NCBI RefSeq assembly: GCF_003130705.1
Contig: NZ_CP021354.1
Coordinates: 3,100,001-3,164,000, forward strand
Direction of reading: 5' to 3'
DNA from: Rhodococcus oxybenzonivorans
GTDB taxonomy: Bacteria; Actinomycetota; Actinomycetes; Mycobacteriales; Mycobacteriaceae
Length of the DNA: 64,000 nt
Shown here: piece by piece, positions 53,298 through 61,078 of the stretch
How the letters are laid out: every line of letters begins with the position of its first letter
Numbering within the stretch: the first letter of the stretch is position 1
Notes under the pieces: generated by a model
What the model was told of the DNA's origin: nothing
Databases searched by the model: none
What the model saw: only the letters and a program-made list of their open reading frames with translations
Program-made: the position numbers and the translations under genes

Positions 53298-53339
53298 TCG
53301 ACAGCGACACGGTTGTGTCCGGTGTTCGGAGGAGGCGCA

Positions 53340-53435
53340 ATGCTCAACGTAACTCTGCTGGTGGGCCTGCTGGGATCGAGTCTGTGGGTGGCGGCCGCGC
53401 TCCAGGGCATGGCCGACCGGAGGTCGGTGCGATGA
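53340..53435 (+). CDS. 31-residue membrane microprotein leading a cold-shock gene
   Basis: ATG at 53340 is preceded by GGAGGAGGCGCA, one of the strongest Shine-Dalgarno sequences in the window. The 31 residues are a single hydrophobic helix (L-N-V-T-L-L-V-G-L-L-G-S-S-L-W-V-A-A-A-L) with a basic C-terminus. Its stop overlaps the cold-shock start (ATGA). It could be a leader peptide that couples translation of the downstream gene, or a membrane microprotein of its own. Confidence 0.6.
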   Translation: MLNVTLLVGLLGSSLWVAAALQGMADRRSVR

Positions 53436-53677
53436 GCACCGGAGATACGCTGGCACGCTCGACGGATCGGGGCCTGCACACCGGTACCGTGCGATGGTTC
53501 AACGAGGATCAGGGGTTCGGATTCATCGCCCCGGACGACGGATCGGAGGATGTGTTCGTGCACATCTCCGAAATCGCCGGAGACGGCCATCGCTGCCTCG
53601 CCGACGGGCAAACCGTGAGGTTCGAGGTGTGCCGGACAGCGACGGGGGACCAGGCGCGCAACGTGCGGATCCGCTGA
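53432..53677 (+). CDS. Cold-shock domain protein (CspA family)
   Basis: An 81-residue CspA-type protein that binds single-stranded nucleic acid. RNP1 is G-F-G-F-I and RNP2 is V-F-V-H-I, with G-T-V-R-W-F-N at the start of the fold. About 15 extra N-terminal residues precede the domain. GGAGG lies 9 nt upstream, yet the ATG also overlaps the stop of the microprotein. Followed by the SDR under its own possible stress promoter. Confidence 0.92.
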   Translation: MSTGDTLARSTDRGLHTGTVRWFNEDQGFGFIAPDDGSEDVFVHISEIAGDGHRCLADGQTVRFEVCRTATGDQARNVRIR

Positions 53678-53710
53678 GGGGTTCGCGACGACGGGTGCGG
53701 TCCCGGTTCG

Positions 53711-53735
53711 GGTTCACGCCACCCGGGCGGGGTAA
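53711..53735 (+). promoter_or_regulatory. Candidate SigF/SigB-type box before the stress SDR
   Basis: GGTT, 15 bases, GGGTAA, 47 nt before the GTG at 53782. The -10-type part is close to GGGTAY. Confidence 0.45.
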
Positions 53736-53781
53736 CCGGCGGGGTGACGAAACAGCCGAACTCGACCCTTCGGAGGTAACA

Positions 53782-54630
53782 GTGAGCGAACATGCCCCGC
53801 GCACCATCGACTACCCCGGCCACACGGCCGAGATGGCCGACCAGCCGCAGGACGAGATGCGCGCCTACCGCGGCAGAGACCTGCTTGCGGGCAAGAAGGC
53901 CCTGATCACCGGGGGCGACTCGGGCATCGGCCGGGCAGTCGCCGTCGCCTTCGCGAAAGAGGGCGCCGACGTGGCCATCGCCTATCTCGAGGAGAGCGAC
54001 GACGCCGGCCACACCGCTGAACTGGTCGCGGCTGAGGGCCGGAAGTGCCGCGTCTTCCCCGGTGACCTGGCCGACCCGCAGCATTGCCGTGACGTCGTCG
54101 AGCGCACGGTGTCCGAGTTGGGCGGACTCGACGTCGTCGTGAACAACGTGGCGTACCAAGAGCCCGTCGAGGACTTCCTCGAGCTGTCCGACGACCCATG
54201 GCGCCGGACGTTTTCTGTCAATATCGACAGCTTTTTCCACGTGACAAAGGCTGCTGTCCCACACCTGGCCCCCGGCTCGGCCATCATCAACACCGGTTCG
54301 GTGAACGGGCTGCGTGGCAACAAGTCGCTGATCGACTACTCCGCCACCAAGGGTGCGGTGAACGCACTGACGTACTCGTTGGCGCAGGCACTGCTCGAGC
54401 GGGGAATCCGTGTCAACTGTGTCGACCCGGGCCCGGTCTGGACACCGCTGATTCCTGCCACCATGGACGAGGAGAAGGTGGCGGACTTCGGCAAACAGGC
54501 CCCCTACGGGCGAGCCGCGCAACCGGACGAGATCGCCCCCTCATACGTGTTCTTCGCCTCCGGTCTGCTGTCGTCGTACTACAGCGGGGAGGTTCTCGCA
54601 CCGCTCGGCGGCGAGACCATGCCCGGTTGA
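53782..54630 (+). CDS. General-stress SDR oxidoreductase (YdaD/YhdF type)
   Basis: A 282-residue classical SDR with the N-terminal extension typical of stress SDRs (D-E-M-R-A-Y-R-G-R-D-L-L-A-G-K-K). T-G-G-D-S-G-I-G-R near 44, N-N-V-A-Y in place of N-N-A-G, T-G-S-V-N, Y-S-A-T-K and P-G-P-V-W-T-P. The GTG start follows GGAGG (7 nt). Bacillus YdaD/YhdF relatives are SigB-controlled, matching the promoter-like box upstream. Confidence 0.9.
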   Translation: MSEHAPRTIDYPGHTAEMADQPQDEMRAYRGRDLLAGKKALITGGDSGIGRAVAVAFAKEGADVAIAYLEESDDAGHTAELVAAEGRKCRVFPGDLADPQHCRDVVERTVSELGGLDVVVNNVAYQEPVEDFLELSDDPWRRTFSVNIDSFFHVTKAAVPHLAPGSAIINTGSVNGLRGNKSLIDYSATKGAVNALTYSLAQALLERGIRVNCVDPGPVWTPLIPATMDEEKVADFGKQAPYGRAAQPDEIAPSYVFFASGLLSSYYSGEVLAPLGGETMPG

Positions 54631-54752
54631 AAAACCCCTCGCAGGCGAGTCACCGGTGTGCCCTCGCGGCACAGGCGTTGTCCCCGTTGCCGGAGCGGCG
54701 CACACTGAGATCGATGCCGGCTTGCGCGGCAGCAGGCGATGGAGGAGCGATC

Positions 54753-55235
54753 GTGGAGTTGCATACCGTGGCGATCGACAAGCCCGACGACATGAATGTG
54801 ATCGTCGGGCAGGCCCATTTCATCAAGACGGTCGAGGATCTGCACGAAGCACTGGCTGGGGTAAGTCCGCACCTGCGGTTCGGGGTGGCATTCTGCGAGG
54901 CGTCGGGTCCTCGCCTCGTGCGCTGTTCGGGCAACGACGACCGTCTCGTCGAGTTGGCCACGCGCAACGCGATCGCGGTCGGTGCGGGCCACTCCTTCTT
55001 CGTGTTCGTGGAGGAGGGTTATCCGGTCAATGTGCTGAACACGCTCAAGCAGGTGCCCGAGGTGTGCGGCATCTTCTGCGCTACGGCCAATCGGGTCGAG
55101 ATCATCGTGGCCGAGACGGAACTCGGCAGAGGCATCGCCGGAGTGATCGACGGGTTCACACCCGCCGGCGTCGAGACAAGTGCCGATGTCGCCGACCGTA
55201 AGGCTCTGCTGAGGACCATCGGGTACAAGCTCTGA
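54753..55235 (+). CDS. Adenosine-specific kinase family protein
   Basis: A 160-residue protein of the adenosine-specific kinase (PAE2307-like, DUF355) family. Features: D-K-P-D-D-M-N-V-I-V-G-Q-A-H-F near the start, F-G-V-A-F-C-E-A-S-G-P-R-L-V-R, H-S-F-F-V-F-V-E-E-G-Y-P-V-N-V-L-N. GTG 54753 follows GGAGGAG. The family name derives from one archaeal structure and the enzymatic role in bacteria is uncertain. It may be read from the SDR upstream (122 nt) or alone. Confidence 0.82.
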   Translation: MELHTVAIDKPDDMNVIVGQAHFIKTVEDLHEALAGVSPHLRFGVAFCEASGPRLVRCSGNDDRLVELATRNAIAVGAGHSFFVFVEEGYPVNVLNTLKQVPEVCGIFCATANRVEIIVAETELGRGIAGVIDGFTPAGVETSADVADRKALLRTIGYKL

Positions 55236-55309
55236 GCGTCGAGTCACATCTCGCCGGCTGATCGACCGTGACGCGTCGTGGAGCGGTGGGGCCGAGGTGG
55301 AGCAGGGAA

Positions 55310-55471
55310 ACCGACGAGTGGGTTCGCTGGTTCAACGCGGCCCGGTTGCACTCGGCGATCGACTATCTTTCGCCGACCTGGTTTGAGACCCGCTATCGTG
55401 AATAGCGTCCCCCGGTTGCCTCAACCCCCGAAGTGGCCTGAACTGGAGTCTCCACCCGATCCAGGGTGATT
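55310..55471 (+). mobile_element. IS3-family insertion sequence, right-end remnant
   Basis: The last 30 residues of an IS3-family OrfB integrase are readable: D-E-W-V-R-W-F-N-A-A-R-L-H-S-A-I-D-Y, ending in R-Y-R-E stop at 55405. The piece ending at 55471 (tggagtctccacccgatcca, gggtgattca) looks like an IS3-type terminal repeat. All upstream parts of the element are missing. It marks the left edge of the island that follows. Confidence 0.72.
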
Positions 55472-55782
55472 CATTCTCGGCTGGATCACCGATGCCCAGT
55501 TCATAGGTCCGCCGCCCAGGATCCGGGTGAACCTGTCCGCATTCGCGGTCTCGGCCCGCCGCTGTCTCTGCTGTCCTGCGTCCACGGATGGAGTCCTTGC
55601 GTCGACCGTATCCGGGCCATCAATTCGCGCGGCCAGGCGGGTTCCGAGCCCGCGCGACCTACACCCGAGATGAAAAGTACTGCTGGTGTGGTCCACCCAC
55701 GGTGGGGGTTGTCGTCGGTGCTCGGTGCTCGGTGGTTGGACTCGGCGTGGTTATGTCAGCCGGAGCGAGGGCTGTCACGGCT
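55472..55782. other. Gene-free interval after the IS remnant
   Basis: No supported gene over about 310 bases. Frames on both strands are short with unlikely composition. It may hold the decayed junction of the IS element. Confidence 0.5.
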
Positions 55783-56004
55783 TCACCCTGCGGTGCTCGC
55801 CTCCAGTCGGAATCCGACTTTCACCGTTACCTGGTAGTGCGCGATGGCACCGTTCTCAACGTGACCTCGGGTTTCTACGACCTGAAACCACTCAACGTTC
55901 CGCACGGTCTCGTTGGCACGCGCGATGGCATTCCGAATAGCCGCATCGGCGCTGTCGCTCGACGAACCGACAACCTCAACAACTCGGTAGACGTGATCAC
56001 TCAT
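55783..56004 (-). CDS. Dodecin (flavin-binding)
   Basis: A 73-residue dodecin, forming 12-mers that store or buffer FMN/riboflavin or bind CoA. Hallmarks: [12 protein letters not shown] at the N-terminus, [11 protein letters not shown] in the helix, and [10 protein letters not shown] with the flavin-stacking Trp. AAAGGAATCC lies before the ATG. Lies next to the kinase fusion and near flavin-dependent enzyme remnants, which may be related in use. Confidence 0.92.
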   Translation of the reverse strand: MSDHVYRVVEVVGSSSDSADAAIRNAIARANETVRNVEWFQVVETRGHVENGAIAHYQVTVKVGFRLEASTAG

Positions 56005-56166
56005 CAGGATTCCTTTCGGTCGTGACTATTCGAACTTAGGCCGAGACAGATGCGTTTCGCGACTCGCTCGCGCAGGATACGGGTGCCCCGACCTTCGTGC
56101 TCTGCCTCGAAGAACACTTCGGGATCGAGGTTGCGGCATCGACAGATTGACCATCCGTTTGGTAGA

Positions 56167-59100
56167 TTACGTTGGGCCGGCTGGAGGATCCGATGCGCGC
56201 ACTCCATGTGGAGAGGACATCGCCGCCCCGATCTGTGCGCGCGAACTGAGCCCGAACTTGGCGAGGATATGTTTCACGTGTCCGTGAACGGTGTGGGGGC
56301 TGATCGATAGCTGTTCGCCGATCTCACTGTCGGTCCGACCGGTGACAATCAGTTCCGCGACTTGGCGCTCCCGCCTGGTCAACGGGGTCCTCGCGGTGGG
56401 GTCGACAGTGCACTCGCCGAGCGCATATGCGACAGATACCTCGAACCCGAGGTTGGCGCCGATATCGCGTGCAGTCTCGAACGTGCGTCGGCCGAGTGCC
56501 GCTAGCGCGTGTCGTTCGCACGCATCGTGGTGAACGAGCAGATTGGGGAAAAGGACTGTGGAACTGCCAACGGTTCGGCCTAAAGCCTCTGCGGCGCCCA
56601 TCATTACCGAGGCCCGCGCACTGTCACGCTCACACGCGATCCATGCCAGTGCCTCCATGGACGGCGCGGCCATCAGTGGGTCATCTCGCATCCGCGCCAG
56701 CCGAAGGCATTGTTGCAAGAGCTGAACCGCGGAATCTTCGTCCCCTTGTTGCCACCGGGTAACTCCGGTGCCCCAGAGCGCGTATGACCGATACACGGAC
56801 TCCCCACGTGATTCGGTGATCACGAGAGCCTTTTCATAGGACATGAGTGCCCGCTCGGTATCGCCGCGGAACGCATGCGCCCAGCCGAGCTGTAGTAGCC
56901 CTTCGACCTGCGGACGGAGTGCCCCGATCGAGTCGAAGACCGCGAGCGCATCTTCCAGACGCGCACGTGCGTCATCGAAGTCGCCTCCGAAGAGAGCCGA
57001 GATCCCCTCCGCATGCGCAATCTCGGCGTGGACTACGGGATCCGGACGCGGTCCGATTGCCGCCCGCGCCTGCACTATCAGGGATCGGCCGGTAGCCAAA
57101 TCGCCCTGCAACTCAGCGAGCACACTGTCAGCGCAAAGTGCTGTAATTCGTGCAGTGCTCAGCTTCCCCGAATCCTGTGCGACAGCGCGGTCGAGCCAAT
57201 ATCGCCCTTCAGTCAGCAGACCGCGGGAGAGCCAGAATGGGAACAGGGCAGTGGTCATACGCAACGCGGTGTCGTCCTCCGACTCCGGCACCGCTTCTTG
57301 CGCGGTATGGCTCAAAGCCTCACGGAGGTTCGGTTGTTCGCGCTCGAGCCTGTTGATCCAGTCGAGTTGCCGATCGGTGATCCAGCCTGCATCCGCATCA
57401 AGCACCAACTGTTGGTACCAGTCCCGGTGCTTACGGCGAACCTGGGCATACTCACCAGTCTGGTCCAACTTGTCCCGTCCGTATTCGCGGACAGTGTCAA
57501 GCAAACGGAATCGGACCGCGGTGCGGGTCTCTTCTCGAAGAAGAATCGACTTGTCCACAAGGGAGGACAGCGAGTCGAGCAATTCGTCGGCCCGCAGATC
57601 ACCGTCGCAGATTCCCTCGGCCGCGTCGAGTTCGAACCCTCCAGCGAATACCGACAGTCGTTCCCACACGTGCTGCTCGACCGCGCTGCACAGTCCGTAA
57701 CTCCAATCGATACTCCACCGAAGGGTCTGCTGACGGCTCGGGGCCGCCCGGCTGCCTCGGGTCAACAGCGTGAAACGGTCGGTCAGTCGCTCGAGGATTT
57801 GATCCGGCGACATCACACGAATGCGCGCAGCCGCCAATTCGATGGCCAACGGCAGTCCGTCCAACCGCGAGCATATCTGCGCGACCGCAGACTCGTTTTG
57901 GGCGGTGAGCTGGAATCCTGGCTGTGCGGCGGCTGCACGTTCGGCGAACAACGCAACAGCATCATTGGTAAGTGGCCCGCGCTGCTGCTGTCCTGGGGTG
58001 GGTACGGCTAGCGGCGCGACCCGCAAGATCGCCTCCCCACCGATAGACAAGGCTTCGCGGCTGGTCGCGAGTATCCGCAGTTTAGGGCTTCTGCGGAGCA
58101 GCGACTCTGCTAGCTGCGCCACCGCGGACACCACGTGCTCACAGTTGTCCAGCACCAACAACAGGCTGCGTGAGGAAACGAAGTCCGCGAGCACCTCGCG
58201 CAAGGGCCGGGCTGCCTGCTCCCGAACGCCCAGCGCGCCGGCCACCAACTGTATGAGTAGCGAGTCATCGTTGATCTCATCAAGCTCGACAAGCCACACA
58301 CCGTCGTGGAATGTGTCTTGTAAGTCGGCGGCGACCCGGAGCGCGAGCCGAGTCTTACCCACCCCACCCATCCCGGTCAGCGTGACTAGCCGGGCGATTT
58401 CCAGAAGATTCTGCGCTTCCGCTAGCTCTGTGCGGCGACCGACGAAGCTGGTGAGTTCGAGCGCGAGGTTTCCCGGCAGGTTGCCAGACGGCGCACTGAG
58501 ATGTGGGCGACGGTCCGCGTCGTGAAGCCCGCCCAAAGGTAATCCGAGCGGCACGGAGATTCGACCCTGTAATTGATCGTCATCGGACCCGGTGCGTAAT
58601 GCCATCTCATCGAGGGGGAAGCCGTGATTGAGTTGCAACTGTTGGATCTTCTCACCGAGTGCGGCGGCCGACGGACGGTCCTGGGAACTACGCGACATCG
58701 CCTCCTCGATGAGCGCGCACACATCGTCGTCGATGCCGTTATCACGAAGATCCGGCACAGGTTGTGTGGTGATCCGCAGAAACTGAGCGACCACCTGTTC
58801 ACCTCTGCGCCTTTCGAATGCAGCGTGACCGGTCAACGCGCAGAACAGGGTTGCGCCAAGCCCATAGACATCCGACGCAGGCCCAGGAGGGTCTCCACCA
58901 AGCACCTCGGGCGCGGTGAAAGCAGGGGAACCGGTGACGGTGCCGGTGGCAGTTTGGAAACCCCCAGCGATGTGTGCGATCCCAAAATCGGTGAGAGCAG
59001 GTTCGCCGTAATCGGTGAGCAGGATATTCGCGGGCTTGACGTCACGGTGAACAATGCCGAGGCGGAATGCTGTCTCGATGGCGCCGGCCATCTTCACCCC

Positions 59101-59499
59101 GAGACGGAGTACCTGCTCGGTCGAGAGGGGACCGTGGCGTCGGATCCACGCATCGAGCGAGTCTCGCGGGTAGTACTGCATCACAAGATAGGGGCGGCCG
59201 GTCTCCGTCGCTCCGACCTGCAGCACATTGACGATATTGGGATGACCGGTCAGCCGTCCCATTGCCTGTTGTTCGCGGAAGAAACGTTCCGTGTTCTCTT
59301 CGTCCAAGTCAGCGGTGAGGACCTTCACTGCCACCGTACGGTCGAGGGCGGCCTGACTGCAGCGGTACACGACGCCGAAGCCGCCGCGGCCGATCTCGGC
59401 AGCGTCGTCGAATCCGGCCGCGTGTAGTTCTGTAATGAGATCGAGGTCCGCGCCGCCAGACATATCACGCTGTGTCTGGAGCGGGTCGTTCTCAGTCAT
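56167..59499 (-). CDS. PknK-type Ser/Thr kinase fused to NB-ARC ATPase, TPR and LuxR HTH
   Basis: A 1,110-residue signalling chimera. Kinase: glycine loop G-R-G-G-F-G (37-42), catalytic Lys59, H-R-D-V-K-P-A-N with Asp153, T-D-F-G, and A-P-E-V. NB-ARC: P-loop G-M-G-G-V-G-K-T (376-383), L-L-V-L-D-N-C-E-H, G-L-P-L-A-I-E-L. Helical repeats, then a C-terminal LuxR HTH (L-T-R-R-E-R-Q-V-A-E-L-I, T-V-H-G-H-V-K-H-I-L). The kinase part resembles mycobacterial PknK; the ATPase and HTH parts are closer to the regulator at 12688. The likely role is to control transcription in response to a ligand sensed by the repeats and to kinase state. The start is M-T-E-N at 59499; M-T-E-W at 59574 is an alternative. 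It looks somewhat less GC-rich than the flanks. Confidence 0.93.
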   Translation of the reverse strand: MTENDPLQTQRDMSGGADLDLITELHAAGFDDAAEIGRGGFGVVYRCSQAALDRTVAVKVLTADLDEENTERFFREQQAMGRLTGHPNIVNVLQVGATETGRPYLVMQYYPRDSLDAWIRRHGPLSTEQVLRLGVKMAGAIETAFRLGIVHRDVKPANILLTDYGEPALTDFGIAHIAGGFQTATGTVTGSPAFTAPEVLGGDPPGPASDVYGLGATLFCALTGHAAFERRRGEQVVAQFLRITTQPVPDLRDNGIDDDVCALIEEAMSRSSQDRPSAAALGEKIQQLQLNHGFPLDEMALRTGSDDDQLQGRISVPLGLPLGGLHDADRRPHLSAPSGNLPGNLALELTSFVGRRTELAEAQNLLEIARLVTLTGMGGVGKTRLALRVAADLQDTFHDGVWLVELDEINDDSLLIQLVAGALGVREQAARPLREVLADFVSSRSLLLVLDNCEHVVSAVAQLAESLLRRSPKLRILATSREALSIGGEAILRVAPLAVPTPGQQQRGPLTNDAVALFAERAAAAQPGFQLTAQNESAVAQICSRLDGLPLAIELAAARIRVMSPDQILERLTDRFTLLTRGSRAAPSRQQTLRWSIDWSYGLCSAVEQHVWERLSVFAGGFELDAAEGICDGDLRADELLDSLSSLVDKSILLREETRTAVRFRLLDTVREYGRDKLDQTGEYAQVRRKHRDWYQQLVLDADAGWITDRQLDWINRLEREQPNLREALSHTAQEAVPESEDDTALRMTTALFPFWLSRGLLTEGRYWLDRAVAQDSGKLSTARITALCADSVLAELQGDLATGRSLIVQARAAIGPRPDPVVHAEIAHAEGISALFGGDFDDARARLEDALAVFDSIGALRPQVEGLLQLGWAHAFRGDTERALMSYEKALVITESRGESVYRSYALWGTGVTRWQQGDEDSAVQLLQQCLRLARMRDDPLMAAPSMEALAWIACERDSARASVMMGAAEALGRTVGSSTVLFPNLLVHHDACERHALAALGRRTFETARDIGANLGFEVSVAYALGECTVDPTARTPLTRRERQVAELIVTGRTDSEIGEQLSISPHTVHGHVKHILAKFGLSSRAQIGAAMSSPHGVRASDPPAGPT

Positions 59500-59612
59500 C
59501 GGTTCCTGCAGACGTTTCGCCGGCGTGCCCCGGGCTCTTCTCAAGGTGATATCCAGCGTATCCCACTCGGTCATTCCACCCGACTGATTCAACGGCCCCC
59601 GCACATTGCCAC

Positions 59613-59712
59613 TGCACATCAGAGCTACCGGTGCACATCAGAGCTACTGGCGGATGTGGCCCCCTCCGCGGAGGCGAACTGGCCTGCATCAACGGGTTGG
59701 CCCCCTCCGCGG
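59613..59712. repeat. Two adjacent pairs of short direct repeats
   Basis: tgcacatcagagctac occurs twice (59613-59628 and 59632-59647), and tggccccctccgcgg occurs twice (59657-59671 and 59698-59712). Both pairs lie in the gap upstream of the kinase fusion. Insertion-sequence end or recombination scar is likely; no complete element is seen. The wider gap 59500-59776 contains no supported gene. Confidence 0.7.
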
Positions 59713-59776
59713 GCGTCGACCCCGCGAGAATGATCCGGGAGGTCGGATAGACACTGCCTGGGCGGTCTCGTCCGAG

Positions 59777-60139
59777 TCAGTCCGTAAATTCCTGCGGGAC
59801 GAGAAGGGGGAGTACCTGCTGGGAAACCAACTCGGCGGCGGTGACGCTCGTTGCGAGTGGGATCAGTGTTACCCCGTCGGCGACGGAAGCCGCGCGGATA
59901 TCCGAGATCAGGCCTGCTAGCCCACGAGGTGTACCGACGTAGCGAACTGTCGCGGAGCAGTCGAAATGGTTCGACTCGGCGAGTTCGGTGCGTGCCCTGC
60001 GTGCGTCCGGAGCGATCAGGAACTCGAGGTCGAGAAGCACCAAGAGGCCGTACGGATCGCGACCCGCTTTGGCCTCAGCCGACCGTATGCGTCTTGTGGT
60101 CAGTTGAGCCTGTCCCAGATCCGCTGCCTGAATGCGCAC
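59777..60139 (-). pseudogene. Luciferase-like monooxygenase, C-terminal remnant
   Basis: About 120 residues of the C-terminal part of a bacterial-luciferase-like flavin monooxygenase: Y-V-G-T-P-R-G-L-A-G-L-I, A-D-G-V-T-L-I-P-L and the final V-L-P-L-L. The N-terminal two thirds with the flavin site are gone. The long open frame that continues to 60589 joins it to unrelated, out-of-frame sequence, so it is not a single gene. The missing partner flavin reductase is also present as a remnant just upstream. Confidence 0.65.
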
Positions 60140-60299
60140 CGTTGCGTGTGTGCCCACGGGTTCACCCCCCTCCGCGATGGGGTCCGTCCGATCGGCGGAT
60201 GTGCAGCCGGAGATGGACGTTCTCGTCGTAGTGAATCCCGCGGCTTCGGGTAGAGCGAGTGCGACGTGTGGCGGGCGGGACGGAGACGAGATCATGATC

Positions 60300-60495
60300 G
60301 GTCCTGGTGGTGATGCGAGTACGAGACACCGACCGAGAAGGACGTCGCGACCAATCCGACCGGCTTGTCGTCGACCGTCGCGCACAGTGCCGCGAATCCC
60401 GAAGTAGGGAACCCCAGCGCGGAACAGAGTTCGGCGTGGTCGGCCATGACAGGTTCGAGCGATGGTGTAGAGGGGTGGACACTCGTGAGACTCAT
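60300..60495 (-). pseudogene. Flavin reductase N-terminal remnant
   Basis: A frame starting at ATG 60495 reads the N-terminal half of a FlaRed (flavin reductase, HpaC-type) domain: S-G-F-A-A-L-C-A-T-V-D-D-K-P-V-G-L-V-A-T-S-F and S-V-G-V-S, then breaks up. The remaining 100 residues are missing or frameshifted. Such reductases feed reduced FMN to monooxygenases of the luciferase-like type, so this and the neighbour were probably one two-component system that has decayed. Confidence 0.65.
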
Positions 60496-60626
60496 GGATG
60501 GTCCACTCCGGTTCGACGGCGGCCTGCCCGGGGGTGGCGCGCCGACCAGATCTCCCATGGCGATTGGGCTGGAAACCGAGTCGGTGCACCTGTTACCACA
60601 GGCTTCGTGTGACGGTCATTATACCA

Positions 60627-60641
60627 CCAAACGATCGGTTG
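60627..60641. promoter_or_regulatory. Operator-like inverted repeat, upstream site
   Basis: ccaaacgatcggttg: near-palindrome around a CGATCG centre (one mismatched pair in the core aanCGATCGntt). Shares the caa...ttg pattern with the site at 61052. It fits a TetR-type regulator, which often controls acyl-CoA genes. Confidence 0.4.
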
Positions 60642-61051
60642 ACAGCGGTGGAATTGTGTAGACGCTGACGCCGCGTGGCGATCCGCCTGAGGAGCTCGTC
60701 GTCCGCGATCAGGCCGGGACGCGAGCGCGGGTCGCCCGACAGGTTTCCCGGTCGCGTCACGTGCCGTGGCTCTGGGATCGAGTCGAGAAGGCAAAATCTC
60801 GGCCGCGATCGCGGAACGGGCCCGGTCTCGGCCGGCGTTCGGCGGCGAGCCCTGCGGCACTGTACGTGCCGGCTTCGACGCCCCGGGCGGTGCGTCCGCC
60901 GTGCGAGGCCCGAGGGCACTCGGAAAACGCGTATATGCCCCGGGCGGTCGAATTTCTCCTCGTAACGGCTTCAACCTGACCGTCAGCGCGGTCCCAAGGT
61001 CGCGATTGGTAGTTGCACGTGACGCGCAACACGCCTAGTCTGGTTTCACCA

Positions 61052-61065
61052 CCAACCGGTTGTTA
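61052..61065. promoter_or_regulatory. Operator-like palindrome just before the carrier-like gene
   Basis: caaccggttg is a perfect 10-bp palindrome (61053-61062), flanked by cacca on the left and ttag on the right. It lies 17 nt before the GTG at 61079 and directly precedes the AAGGAG ribosome site, well placed for repression by a TetR-type dimer. Confidence 0.45.
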
Positions 61066-61078
61066 GAAAAGGAGTGCT

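Larger units (their letters stand above)
60496..61078. other. Gene-free interval with two operator-like sites
   Basis: No supported gene on either strand over about 580 bases. The two operator-like motifs at 60627-60641 and 61052-61065 are the only recognised content. Long open frames exist in several registers but none has family-like sequence. Confidence 0.5.

Noticed and set aside
59777..60589. A single 270-residue gene on the minus strand
   Set aside because: Only the C-terminal 120 residues are like a luciferase-family protein; the N-terminal part is out of frame with the flavin reductase remnant seen in another frame.
60593..60919. Minus-strand frame with an L-I-A-D-D-E-L-L-R-R end before the carrier-like gene
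   Set aside because: The last 40 residues look somewhat protein-like but no family was recognised and no ribosome site was found; not enough to call.
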